Made by a program: the position numbers and the translations under genes. DNA of 64,000 bases from Cellulosilyticum sp. (GTDB lineage Bacteria > Bacillota > Clostridia > Lachnospirales > Cellulosilyticaceae). The stretch is from positions 1 through 64,000 of the forward strand of contig SVDC01000006.1 in assembly GCA_015058045.1 (NCBI GenBank), in the 5' to 3' direction. A model generated the notes under the pieces. That model made no database searches. It was not told where the DNA came from and saw nothing but the letters and a program-made list of their open reading frames with translations. Shown one piece after another: positions 54,735 through 62,815 of the stretch (positions within the stretch are counted from its first letter, which is position 1; every line of letters starts with the position of its first letter).

Positions 54735-56564
54735 TTATTCTACTGTAACTGATTTTGCTAAGTTTCTTGGTTTATCTACATCATTTCCTCTTGCTGTTGA
54801 TACATAGTAAGAAATTAATTGAGTTGGAATAACTGCTAATACTGGCATTAATAAATCTTCTGCCACTGGAATATAGAATACATCATCTGCTACTTTTGCA
54901 ATCTCTGTATCACCTTTTTTAGCAATAGCAATTACAAATGCACCTCTTGCTTTAACTTCTTTAATGTTAGAAATCATTTTTTCTTGAAGAGCGTCTTGTG
55001 TCACAATTGAAAGTACTGGTGTACCTTGATCAATTAAAGCAATTGGACCATGTTTTAATTCACCTGCTGCAAATGCTTCAGTGTAAATATAAGAAATCTC
55101 TTTTAATTTAAGTGCTGCTTCACGCGCTGTTGTGAAATCTACGCCACGCCCAAGATAGAATGCATTTTGAGCTTCTTTCATATCTTTTGCCATTTTTGCA
55201 ATTTGATCTTTTTCTGCTAAGATTTCTTCTACAAGTGGTGCTAGCGCTTCAATATTGTTTACAAATTCATGATATCTTTCTAAAGTCACTGTGCCTTTTT
55301 TATATGCAAAGTCTAAAGCAATCATATAGAAAGCAATCATTTGTGCTGTATAAGCTTTCGTAGAAGCTACAGCAATTTCTGGACCTGCCCATGTATAGAA
55401 TACATCATGTGCTTCTCTAGCTACAGATGATCCTACTACGTTTGTAATTGCAAGTACTCTTGCACCTTTTGCTTTAGCAAGTTTCATAGCTGCTAATGTA
55501 TCTGCTGTTTCACCTGATTGTGATACAACAATAAGCATTGTGTGTTCATCAATAAATGGATCACTATATCTAAATTCTGAAGCAATATCCACTTCAACTG
55601 GTACTTTAGCTAATTTTTCGATAGCATATTTCCCTACAAGACCTGCATGGTAAGCTGTACCGCATGCTACGATATACATTTTTTGAATACCTTCTAAGTC
55701 TTCTTTAGTAAGTTTAATATCATCTAAATGAATCATACGTTCTTCATCAAGTCTTCTAAGGAGCGTATCACGAATAGCTTGTGGTTGATCATAGATTTCT
55801 TTCATCATAAAGTGTTCAAATCCACCTTTTGATGCTGCTTCGATATCCCATTCTACAACTTTTAATTCTTTATCCACTACATTTTGATTGCCATCTAAAA
55901 TTTGAATGTTACCATCTTTTACATAAACAACTTCATCATTTTCTAAATAGTATACATTACGTGTATATTTTAAAATCGCTGGTACGTCTGATGCAATAAA
56001 GTATTCACCTTCACCCACACCAACAATAAGTGGACTTTCTTTTCTTACAGCTACTAATTCACCAGGGTGATTTGAAGAAACTACCCCTAAAGCATATGCT
56101 CCTCTAAATTCAGCTACTGCTTTATAAACTGCTTGTAATAAATCCCCTTCATAGTATTTATCAATTAAATGAACAGCTACTTCTGTATCTGTTTCTGATT
56201 TAAATACATAGCCTTCAGCCATTAATTTTTCACGAATTTCCATGTAGTTTTCAATAATTCCATTGTGAACAACTGCAATCGTTTCGCTCATATTAAGATG
56301 TGGATGTGAATTGACATCTGATGGTGCCCCATGAGTTGCCCATCTTGTGTGACCAATTCCTACTGTTCCTGCAATAGGTGACTGTTCTAAAAGATCTTCT
56401 AATCTACTAAGTCTACCTTGTTTCTTAGCCCAACTTACTTGCTTTCCTTCATTTACAACTGCAACACCTGCTGAGTCATAACCTCTGTACTCAAGTTTTT
56501 CTAATCCATCACAAATAATTTCTACTGCTTGCTTGTTTCCAATATAACCTACAATTCCGCACAT
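54735..56564 (-). CDS. glmS: Glutamine-fructose-6-phosphate aminotransferase
   Basis: This 609-residue enzyme makes glucosamine-6-phosphate from fructose-6-phosphate and glutamine, the first step toward peptidoglycan amino sugars. Nucleophile Cys 2 is in MCGIVGYIG. The glutaminase domain (1-230) has HTRWATHG and VVHNGIIENY. Two SIS sugar-isomerase domains follow (SQSGETADTLAA near 345-356, and TAREAALKLKEISYIY), and the end is KPRNLAKSVTVE. Length is normal. The self-cleaving glmS ribozyme in its leader controls it. Confidence 0.97.
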   Translation of the reverse strand: MCGIVGYIGNKQAVEIICDGLEKLEYRGYDSAGVAVVNEGKQVSWAKKQGRLSRLEDLLEQSPIAGTVGIGHTRWATHGAPSDVNSHPHLNMSETIAVVHNGIIENYMEIREKLMAEGYVFKSETDTEVAVHLIDKYYEGDLLQAVYKAVAEFRGAYALGVVSSNHPGELVAVRKESPLIVGVGEGEYFIASDVPAILKYTRNVYYLENDEVVYVKDGNIQILDGNQNVVDKELKVVEWDIEAASKGGFEHFMMKEIYDQPQAIRDTLLRRLDEERMIHLDDIKLTKEDLEGIQKMYIVACGTAYHAGLVGKYAIEKLAKVPVEVDIASEFRYSDPFIDEHTMLIVVSQSGETADTLAAMKLAKAKGARVLAITNVVGSSVAREAHDVFYTWAGPEIAVASTKAYTAQMIAFYMIALDFAYKKGTVTLERYHEFVNNIEALAPLVEEILAEKDQIAKMAKDMKEAQNAFYLGRGVDFTTAREAALKLKEISYIYTEAFAAGELKHGPIALIDQGTPVLSIVTQDALQEKMISNIKEVKARGAFVIAIAKKGDTEIAKVADDVFYIPVAEDLLMPVLAVIPTQLISYYVSTARGNDVDKPRNLAKSVTVE

Positions 56565-56596
56565 AACAAAAAAACCTCCTGATATTTGTTTTTTAA

Positions 56597-56760
56597 TCAG
56601 GGAAATTCACGATAAGCGCTTTGTCCTAAAAATCACTTTTTAGTTTTGTTCGCTTATTTAGGGTGTGAGCCCTCTAGAGTATCCGCCGAATTTTCGATAA
56701 CTCTAGTCCTCGTCAACTTATAGATGCGCTTTCCATCTATATAAGTCCTGGCGCTTTTTA
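56597..56760 (-). ncRNA. glmS ribozyme-riboswitch
   Basis: The minus-strand leader of glmS carries the ribozyme core: AGCGCCAG (56756-56749), GACGAGGA (56715-56708), GGCGGATAC (56687-56679) and paired arms around them. Cleavage is expected before the G of GCGCC, between 56756 and 56755. The RNA self-cleaves when glucosamine-6-phosphate binds, which lowers glmS expression. Only the core motifs are read by eye; the full pairing was not computed. The downstream gene confirms identity. Confidence 0.95.
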
Positions 56761-56780
56761 TTTTCTATTTCCCTCGCGTC

Positions 56781-56786
56781 ATTATA
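56781..56786 (-). promoter_or_regulatory. Extended -10 element of the glmS transcript
   Basis: TATAAT preceded by TG at the extended position lies about 25 bases before the ribozyme cleavage site. A weak -35-like AGTCAT is at the right distance. It probably starts the transcript. Confidence 0.6.
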
Positions 56787-56911
56787 TCACACTCTATCTT
56801 ATGATGACTAGACCCAAATATAAATTTGTCCAACTCTATTTCTTTTTAATAATTCCATTTTTTACATTTTTCTGTTCTCTCTCCATTATTGAATCCATCA
56901 ATATATGTAGA

Positions 56912-56949
56912 TTTATAAGGATTACCTATATTACAGGTAACCCTTATAA
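56912..56949 (-). terminator. Hairpin after the Pro/Thr-rich protein gene
   Basis: TTATAAGGATTACCT (56912-56926) and AGGTAACCCTTATAA (56935-56949) form a 15-bp stem with one mismatch. The T tract on the minus strand is weak, so terminator function is probable but not certain. Confidence 0.6.
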
Positions 56950-56954
56950 GTTTT

Positions 56955-57833
56955 CTACTTATTTGGCAACCAATTTTTAATGGTTTCCTTAATTGCCGCT
57001 TTAAGCTGTTTAGATTGTTCACAAGTAATTTGTCCACTCTTTTGAGCTTCATCAATCACTTTATTGTATTCGTTAATAATGCACTTCTTAAATTTTTTAG
57101 GCTTAATATTTTCTGCTTGTAAAATATCTTCTAATTTTTTGCCATCTTTAATATAAGCCACGATTTTATTTTCTTCTACACCCATTTTTTTAAGTGTCGT
57201 TACAATCATCTTAAAATGATCTAGCATAAAAGGCTTTTTCTGCTCTGATTGACAACTAGATTTTTGGTCTGACTTATTTTGCTCCTTCTTATTTGCACTT
57301 ACTTTGCCTTCTTGCATCTTGCTTTGTGCTGATTTATTTTGTTCAGGTTTAGCCTGTGGTTTATTGCCTTCACATGGTTTTGTGTTTTGAGCTGGCGTTG
57401 TTGTTGCAGGCGCAGGAGCTGGCTTTTGTGATGGACATGGCTCTGGTTTTGAAGCCCCAGGACTAGTACTTGTCCCTGGTGTTGCTCCTGGTCCACATGG
57501 TCCTGGTTTAGGTCCACTTGGAGTTGTTGTACTTGGTGCAGTAGTGCCGGATTGTGGTGCACCTGGTGAGGTAGTTGTTGATGGTTTTGGTGCATTCATT
57601 GTCCCTGGCGCTGTTGTACTTGGCTTGGATGTACTTGGTGCTACGGCTCCTGGAGCTGTTGTATTTGGTGTAGTTGCTGCTCCTTGATTTGGTGTGCTTT
57701 GTGTACTTGGTGCTGCCGTTGCACTTGGACTTGGTGTTGGATTTTCATTTCGAGTTGGTGCCGCAATAGTGGAACCTATCATAAGTGATGCTAATAAAAG
57801 GCAGGCTATACCTTGCCATTTGTTGCGATTCAT
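56955..57833 (-). CDS. Secreted Pro/Thr/Ser-rich protein with helical C-terminal domain
   Basis: This encodes 292 residues. I chose ATG 57833, with AGGAGG six bases upstream. A signal peptide MNRNKWQGIACLLLASLMIG ends near STIAA. Residues about 30-170 are an unusual Pro/Thr/Ser/Ala-rich stretch with repeats of TPGT, PSTTTP and GAP and with single Cys in GPCGPG, EPCPS and KPCEG. A Lys/Gln/Ser linker follows (170-205). The last 85 residues are helical (FKMIVTTLKKMGVEENKIVA and KQLKAAIKETIKNWLPN). It is probably exported, perhaps glycosylated or wall-associated. The domain is unknown. Confidence 0.75.
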   Translation of the reverse strand: MNRNKWQGIACLLLASLMIGSTIAAPTRNENPTPSPSATAAPSTQSTPNQGAATTPNTTAPGAVAPSTSKPSTTAPGTMNAPKPSTTTSPGAPQSGTTAPSTTTPSGPKPGPCGPGATPGTSTSPGASKPEPCPSQKPAPAPATTTPAQNTKPCEGNKPQAKPEQNKSAQSKMQEGKVSANKKEQNKSDQKSSCQSEQKKPFMLDHFKMIVTTLKKMGVEENKIVAYIKDGKKLEDILQAENIKPKKFKKCIINEYNKVIDEAQKSGQITCEQSKQLKAAIKETIKNWLPNK

Positions 57834-57984
57834 AATCAACCTCCTAAAATATTTTATAGAATTAGAATATGGAAAATCCTTGATTCTATACTGTCAATAA
57901 TAGGAATGCTTTGCTTAGTTAAAGTATATTTTTAAATTTAATGGACATATTAATTCTAACTTATTTTAAATAGGAGGTTCTATC

Positions 57985-58179
57985 ATGGTGAAACATCTCT
58001 TATGTACAAATTGTGGCTATGACATGGTCGGTTCAGAATATATTTCAAATACTGTCGACTCTTCACTTTGTCAAACAGGTCCGATGTATAGTAATCAAAC
58101 CTTACTAGATATAAATACTAAGCCTTATAGTCAAATTACTTGTCCATTTTGTAAATCCATTGGAACTTGGACAAATTAA
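57985..58179 (+). CDS. Small two-Cys-pair protein
   Basis: This encodes 64 residues with AGGAGG eight bases before the ATG. It has CTNCGYDM (7-14) and CPFCKSIG (53-60), a zinc-ribbon-like pair arrangement, separated by a Ser/Thr/Asn-rich middle with two further Cys-free segments and one Cys (SSLCQTG). It is probably a small zinc-binding protein. No family is recognised. It lies divergent from the secreted Pro/Thr-rich protein gene and ends at a terminator that it shares with the SulP gene. Confidence 0.7.
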   Translation: MVKHLLCTNCGYDMVGSEYISNTVDSSLCQTGPMYSNQTLLDINTKPYSQITCPFCKSIGTWTN

Positions 58180-58207
58180 AAAAGTGGACCATCGGTCCAC
58201 TTTTTTA
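58178..58207. terminator. Bidirectional terminator between small Cys-pair gene and sulP
   Basis: AAAAAAGTGGACC / GGTCCACTTTTTT form a perfect stem with a four-base loop and T runs on both strands. It ends the plus-strand gene and faces the minus-strand sulP gene. Confidence 0.9.
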
Positions 58208-58268
58208 TGTATCATCTCTCTTCCTACATATCCTATCTAACTTATTTCATTTAATGATTCTTATTCTA

Positions 58269-59915
58269 TTAAGCAGTTGCTAAATATTTTTTATCAATAG
58301 CTAACAAGCTTTCTTCTACGCTCCAGAAGAAAGAGGCTTCTCCTAAATTATCAACCACACCACTTCTCTTCATATAGTCCATTACTTTAGGCTGCACACC
58401 TGCAAATAACACTTTTGTTCCTTGCATATGAAGTCTTTCACAAACTTCTTCAAAGAATTGTGTGCCTGTTGTATCTACTAATGGAACACCTCGCATAGAA
58501 AAAATGACATAATCCATATTTTCAAGTGTTTCAACTTCTGCATTAATTTTTTCTGTTGTTGTAAAGAATACTGGTCCTGTTAAATAAATAACTTTTGTTT
58601 TTTCATGATTATAAGTCACATTAATACCATTAGCTGCTAATCTGGCCGGATCAATATTACTTAAATTAATTTCAATATCTGAAATACGTACAACAAAGAA
58701 TAAAATAGAGAAGACAACGCCTACTAAAATAGCTGTTGTTAAATCAAAAATAACTGTTGCGACCATCGTGATTAGAAATTGTGCTATAGCGGTTTTAAGT
58801 TTCTTTCTAAAAATAAAACGAATACTTTCCCATTCATTCATACGCCATGCTGTTACCATTAGCACCCCAGCTAAAGCTGAAAGTGGAATTCTTGACATAA
58901 TTCCGCCAAGTAAAAACATAGAGGCTAAAAGCCCTACTGCATGAAAAATACCTGTTAATCTAGATTGTGCTCCTGATTTAATAGCTACACTAGTACGTGC
59001 AATAGCTGCTGTAGCTGGCACGCCACCAAAGAATGGAATTAAAATATTTCCTAGTCCTTGTGCCACAAGTTCTTGGTCCGCATTTAATTTTTCACCCTTC
59101 ATACGTCCTGCTGAAGCACCACAAAGTAAACTTTCAATCATCCCTAATGCCGCAATAACAATAGCTGGTGATATCAAATTTTTCATTTCATTCATAGATA
59201 AATCTCCAAAATTTAAACGAACACTTGGCAAAAGTGTTTTTGGAATTTCTCCAACTGTTGCAACATCTGTTTTTATTACTAAGCTTGTACAAAGTGCTAC
59301 AATAATCCCTACTAATGAAGAAGGCACTTTTGCATTCCATTTCTTAGGCCAAAAAACCATAATACCCACAACGATCATTGCAAAAAGAACCGCGTATAAA
59401 TTAGGATTAAATCCTAACTCTCCATAAGACATGATTCTTTCGATATTACTACTTCCTTCTGATGTCACCCCAAAGAAATTATCAATTTGCCCCATAGCAA
59501 TAATAATAGCAATTCCTGAAGTAAAACCTGTAATAACAGGTGCTGGAATGAGTGAAACAAGTTTACCTAGTTTTAAAACACCTGCTACTAGTAAAATAAT
59601 TCCTGCAATTAATGTAGCTATAAAGACACCTTGCATCCCATAATTATATACTAAACTAATGAGTACTGCTGACATGGCACCTGTTGGTCCTGAAATTTGG
59701 TAAGAAGCACCTGCTAAAGCGCTCATTACAAGACCCGCTATAATGGCTGTAATAAGGCCTGCTGCTGCATCAGCACCACTACTTACACCAAATGCTAATG
59801 CTAATGGCAGTGCAACAGCCGTAACAGTTAGTCCAGCCATAACATCCTGCGAGAGCTTCTTACTATTGTAACCTGAAAACTCATTTTTTAAATCGGATAC
59901 ATACTGCTTAAACAT
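58269..59915 (-). CDS. SulP family anion permease
   Basis: This 548-residue membrane protein belongs to the SulP/SLC26 family of anion transporters. An N-terminal amphipathic start precedes about 10-12 membrane segments (DVMAGLTVTAVALPLALAFG near 24-43, YQISGPTGAMSAVLISLVYN, VPATAAIARTSVAIKSGAQS). The C-terminal cytoplasmic STAS domain (about 440-548) has VIYLTGPVFFTTTEKIN and VDTTGTQFFEEVCERL. Substrate could be sulfate, bicarbonate or another anion. It is monocistronic with no sulfur-assimilation genes beside it. Confidence 0.9.
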   Translation of the reverse strand: MFKQYVSDLKNEFSGYNSKKLSQDVMAGLTVTAVALPLALAFGVSSGADAAAGLITAIIAGLVMSALAGASYQISGPTGAMSAVLISLVYNYGMQGVFIATLIAGIILLVAGVLKLGKLVSLIPAPVITGFTSGIAIIIAMGQIDNFFGVTSEGSSNIERIMSYGELGFNPNLYAVLFAMIVVGIMVFWPKKWNAKVPSSLVGIIVALCTSLVIKTDVATVGEIPKTLLPSVRLNFGDLSMNEMKNLISPAIVIAALGMIESLLCGASAGRMKGEKLNADQELVAQGLGNILIPFFGGVPATAAIARTSVAIKSGAQSRLTGIFHAVGLLASMFLLGGIMSRIPLSALAGVLMVTAWRMNEWESIRFIFRKKLKTAIAQFLITMVATVIFDLTTAILVGVVFSILFFVVRISDIEINLSNIDPARLAANGINVTYNHEKTKVIYLTGPVFFTTTEKINAEVETLENMDYVIFSMRGVPLVDTTGTQFFEEVCERLHMQGTKVLFAGVQPKVMDYMKRSGVVDNLGEASFFWSVEESLLAIDKKYLATA

Positions 59916-60072
59916 TCTTTTCCCACCTTATAAAATTTTGTATATGAAACGTTTTAAGTATACCTCTAATACTTCATATTTTCTACACAATTTTATACAG
60001 TATTTAAAAATTCAGTACATTATACGAAACTCTGTTTCATTTTTACGATTCCATTAGCAATTTATCCAACCC

Positions 60073-61236
60073 TTATAATAAACTTTGTATAAATTGTTTA
60101 GCGACTCGACCAGAGCGTCCTCCATGCAATAACTCCCATTGTAATGCCTTTTCTCTCAGATGATTCTTAGGGAGCTGTAATTGATATTGTTCTGCTATTT
60201 TATACACCATTTCCAAATAAATATTTTGATTAGGCGATGTAAACGTAAGTGTTAAGCCAAAACGATCTGATAAGGATAATTTCTCTTGTCTTGTATCTGC
60301 TACATGAACATCTTCTCCTTGGCGTTCTTCCCATGTTTCACGAATCAAATGTCTGCGATTAGAGGTTGCGTAAATTAAAACATTGTCTGGCTTAACTTCT
60401 ACCCCTCCCTCAATCAGTGCTTTCATATATTTATAGTCTGTTTCAAACTCTTCAAATGATAAATCATCTAAGAATAGAATAAACTTTAACCCTCTACGTT
60501 TAATATACTTTAAAATAACGTTAAAATCTTTAAAATCTGATTTACTCAGCTCAATAATCCTAAGCCCTTGGTCATAGTACGCATTTAATAAGGCTTTTAC
60601 TGAGGAAGATTTCCCTGTTCCTCTATCTCCAAATAATAAAACATTATTAGCTTCTTTTCCCTGTAAGAAGCTCTCTGTATTATGTACTAAAAGTTGTTTT
60701 TGATAATCACATCCTACTAAATCCTCTAACTTTATAGGATCACACTGGCTCACCCCAACTAGACCTTCACCAGTACGCCATTTAAAAGCAGGATAACGAT
60801 TCATAACTCCTGCACCATATGTTTCATGAAATCTCAATATACATTCTAATATTTCGCCTTCACTTGCACCTCTTTCAAATACCTCATAGATTACATTTGA
60901 CTTATCTTGCTTTTCTTCCTTTAATTGAATGGTTACAATCTGACTATGAAAGAGATTCTTTAATTGTGCTATATCTTGAAGAGCTAATTCTTTTAAAGTT
61001 TCATCTATTTCACTTCCCTGCTTTTCAGCAGATAAAGTCAGCACATTTTCATCTGTGATGATTTCATAACAAATATATTTTTTTAAAAGATCTCCACCCC
61101 ATTCTAACTGATACGCCATCTCAATAAGTTCACTTACCACCTCTTGCTCAAGAGAATATTCTTTACACGCTTGCAGCCTTAAAATCTTCTCCATAAGTGG
61201 CGCCTGTATCATTTTGTTATAAAAATAGCATTGCAT
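60073..61236 (-). CDS. DUF815 family ATPase
   Basis: This 387-residue protein is a P-loop ATPase of the DUF815 family. Walker A is FGDRGTGKSSSVKALL near 203-218 and Walker B FILFLDDLSFEEFE near 254-267. YATSNRRHLIRETWEER near 288-304 covers the conserved sensor and arginine positions. The N-terminal 160 residues are mostly helical with no known domain. AAA-type proteins of this family have no established role. It lies alone between sulP and the L,D-transpeptidase gene. Confidence 0.85.
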   Translation of the reverse strand: MQCYFYNKMIQAPLMEKILRLQACKEYSLEQEVVSELIEMAYQLEWGGDLLKKYICYEIITDENVLTLSAEKQGSEIDETLKELALQDIAQLKNLFHSQIVTIQLKEEKQDKSNVIYEVFERGASEGEILECILRFHETYGAGVMNRYPAFKWRTGEGLVGVSQCDPIKLEDLVGCDYQKQLLVHNTESFLQGKEANNVLLFGDRGTGKSSSVKALLNAYYDQGLRIIELSKSDFKDFNVILKYIKRRGLKFILFLDDLSFEEFETDYKYMKALIEGGVEVKPDNVLIYATSNRRHLIRETWEERQGEDVHVADTRQEKLSLSDRFGLTLTFTSPNQNIYLEMVYKIAEQYQLQLPKNHLREKALQWELLHGGRSGRVAKQFIQSLL

Positions 61237-61339
61237 TTTTCTTCCTCCCTATTCTAGTACTTTCACTTAAAATATTAAAAGCATTATAATACAATTCCTC
61301 TTTCTTTACTATTCAAACAACAATATTATCTGTATACTC

Positions 61340-61376
61340 AAAAAAGTGTAAAACTATTTAAGTTTTACACTTTTTC
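61340..61376 (-). terminator. Rho-independent terminator of the L,D-transpeptidase gene
   Basis: AAAAAGTGTAAAACT / AGTTTTACACTTTTT form a strong stem with a short loop and a T run on the minus strand, directly at the end of the gene at 61377. Confidence 0.9.
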
Positions 61377-62783
61377 TTATCGAATCCAAATAGTTGTCTT
61401 AACAGGAATATGAGTGTACAACCATTGGCTATCTTTTTCAGATAATCTGATACATCCATGAGATGCTTTTCTTCCTAACTCATATTGCCCCGACTTAATA
61501 TACTTACCTGTTTTATCAAATAAAATAGAATGATACATATAATCTCTAAAGAAGACTAATGCATATTTACAACGATAGCCTTTTTGTTCCCCTATATAAG
61601 GAATCATATATTGTACTTCATAAAAACCTGTTGGTGTTGGATTTACCAATTTTCCAGTGGAACAAATAAAACTTTTTTCTAATTGCCACTTCTCTCCTTC
61701 TCTTTTTAATACATAAGTACGTTGTCTATAGAGGTCTGTCCAAATCAAATAATCTGTCGCACTCTGCACATGACTTAATGTTGCAAAATCTTCTATCTCC
61801 TGACTACTCACCTTTCCTATTCTTGCACCTTTTTCACCTATAATATGGACACTTTCAAAAGGTACTTGATATTTATTGCCCTCATAATCTTTAACAGAGA
61901 AATAATAACGTTTTTCACTTCTCCAAATCTCCACTATATCTTTCTCTTTGAAGGGGCCTACTGCATGTTTCATCTGCCCTTCAATAATGCAAGGCGGAAA
62001 CTTCATTGTCAGTTCTCTTAAATAAATGGATTCACTATACTGTTTGAAAATACGGGTATTTTCTTGTCCATAGCTTCCTGTATATGCTTCACGTATTTGC
62101 CACTCGTTGACTTCTTCTATGAGGGTCGTTACATAAAGTTTTTTCTCATCTATAGATCGATCCCATTCTTTATTTTCACCAGCTTCTAATAATATATCTA
62201 TTTCTATTCTTTCAAACTCTGTTCCATTCCAATAAAGCGACTGACACTTTAGCTTCACAATATGATCTGTTAAGTTTTTAATGCCTACTTCATCTATTTT
62301 GATATGTTTAAGTGCATCTTGAAAGTCTTTTTCTAAATAAAATATCCCCTCACTATATTTTAATTGATCCATTGCCTTTAAGCCATCAATAGGAATAAGC
62401 GTATTATCAGCTACATTTAAAGCATAACTTCTTATATTGCTACAATAAACAGGAAAAGGTGCCATATAGGCACTACCTGTTATGGGTGTTATGGTCTCTG
62501 GTGCTACTGGCATTTCATCTGAATCCTCAATATAAGGAATCCCTCCTTCTTGCCTAACCTTAAACCCTGCTGCTTCTAAATCTTTAATGGCAATAAAAGT
62601 CTGTCCTTTAATCTGATAGAGTGGATACTCTACTTCTTGTTTCTTATAAACTTCTTGCATAGATTCTACTTGGCCAATATAAACCTTTTCAAATCTATCT
62701 ATAGCATAACTAGGATATGGAATGCTGATGATGAATAAACCTATAAGCCAAATGAACCATCCTATGCCGATTTTTTTAACCAT
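61377..62783 (-). CDS. L,D-transpeptidase, YkuD domain
   Basis: This 468-residue exported enzyme crosslinks peptidoglycan. A signal or anchor (IGWFIWLIGLFIISI, residues 7-21) is followed by a region with YPLYQIKGQTFIAIKDLEAA near 54-73, like the N-terminal domain of copper amine oxidase-like surface proteins. A long uncharacterised middle part follows. The YkuD catalytic site is ASHGCIRLSEKDSQW near 443-457, with nucleophile Cys in SHGC. It is 32 bases after the M16C protease gene and may be co-transcribed. Confidence 0.87.
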   Translation of the reverse strand: MVKKIGIGWFIWLIGLFIISIPYPSYAIDRFEKVYIGQVESMQEVYKKQEVEYPLYQIKGQTFIAIKDLEAAGFKVRQEGGIPYIEDSDEMPVAPETITPITGSAYMAPFPVYCSNIRSYALNVADNTLIPIDGLKAMDQLKYSEGIFYLEKDFQDALKHIKIDEVGIKNLTDHIVKLKCQSLYWNGTEFERIEIDILLEAGENKEWDRSIDEKKLYVTTLIEEVNEWQIREAYTGSYGQENTRIFKQYSESIYLRELTMKFPPCIIEGQMKHAVGPFKEKDIVEIWRSEKRYYFSVKDYEGNKYQVPFESVHIIGEKGARIGKVSSQEIEDFATLSHVQSATDYLIWTDLYRQRTYVLKREGEKWQLEKSFICSTGKLVNPTPTGFYEVQYMIPYIGEQKGYRCKYALVFFRDYMYHSILFDKTGKYIKSGQYELGRKASHGCIRLSEKDSQWLYTHIPVKTTIWIR

Positions 62784-62815
62784 TTCATAGTTACCTCCTC
62801 AGCATTATCATATCC

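Noticed and set aside
57299..57595. 98-codon minus-strand frame rich in His and Gln
   Set aside because: It is the shifted frame of the Pro/Thr-rich repeats of the secreted protein gene, with no ribosome site.
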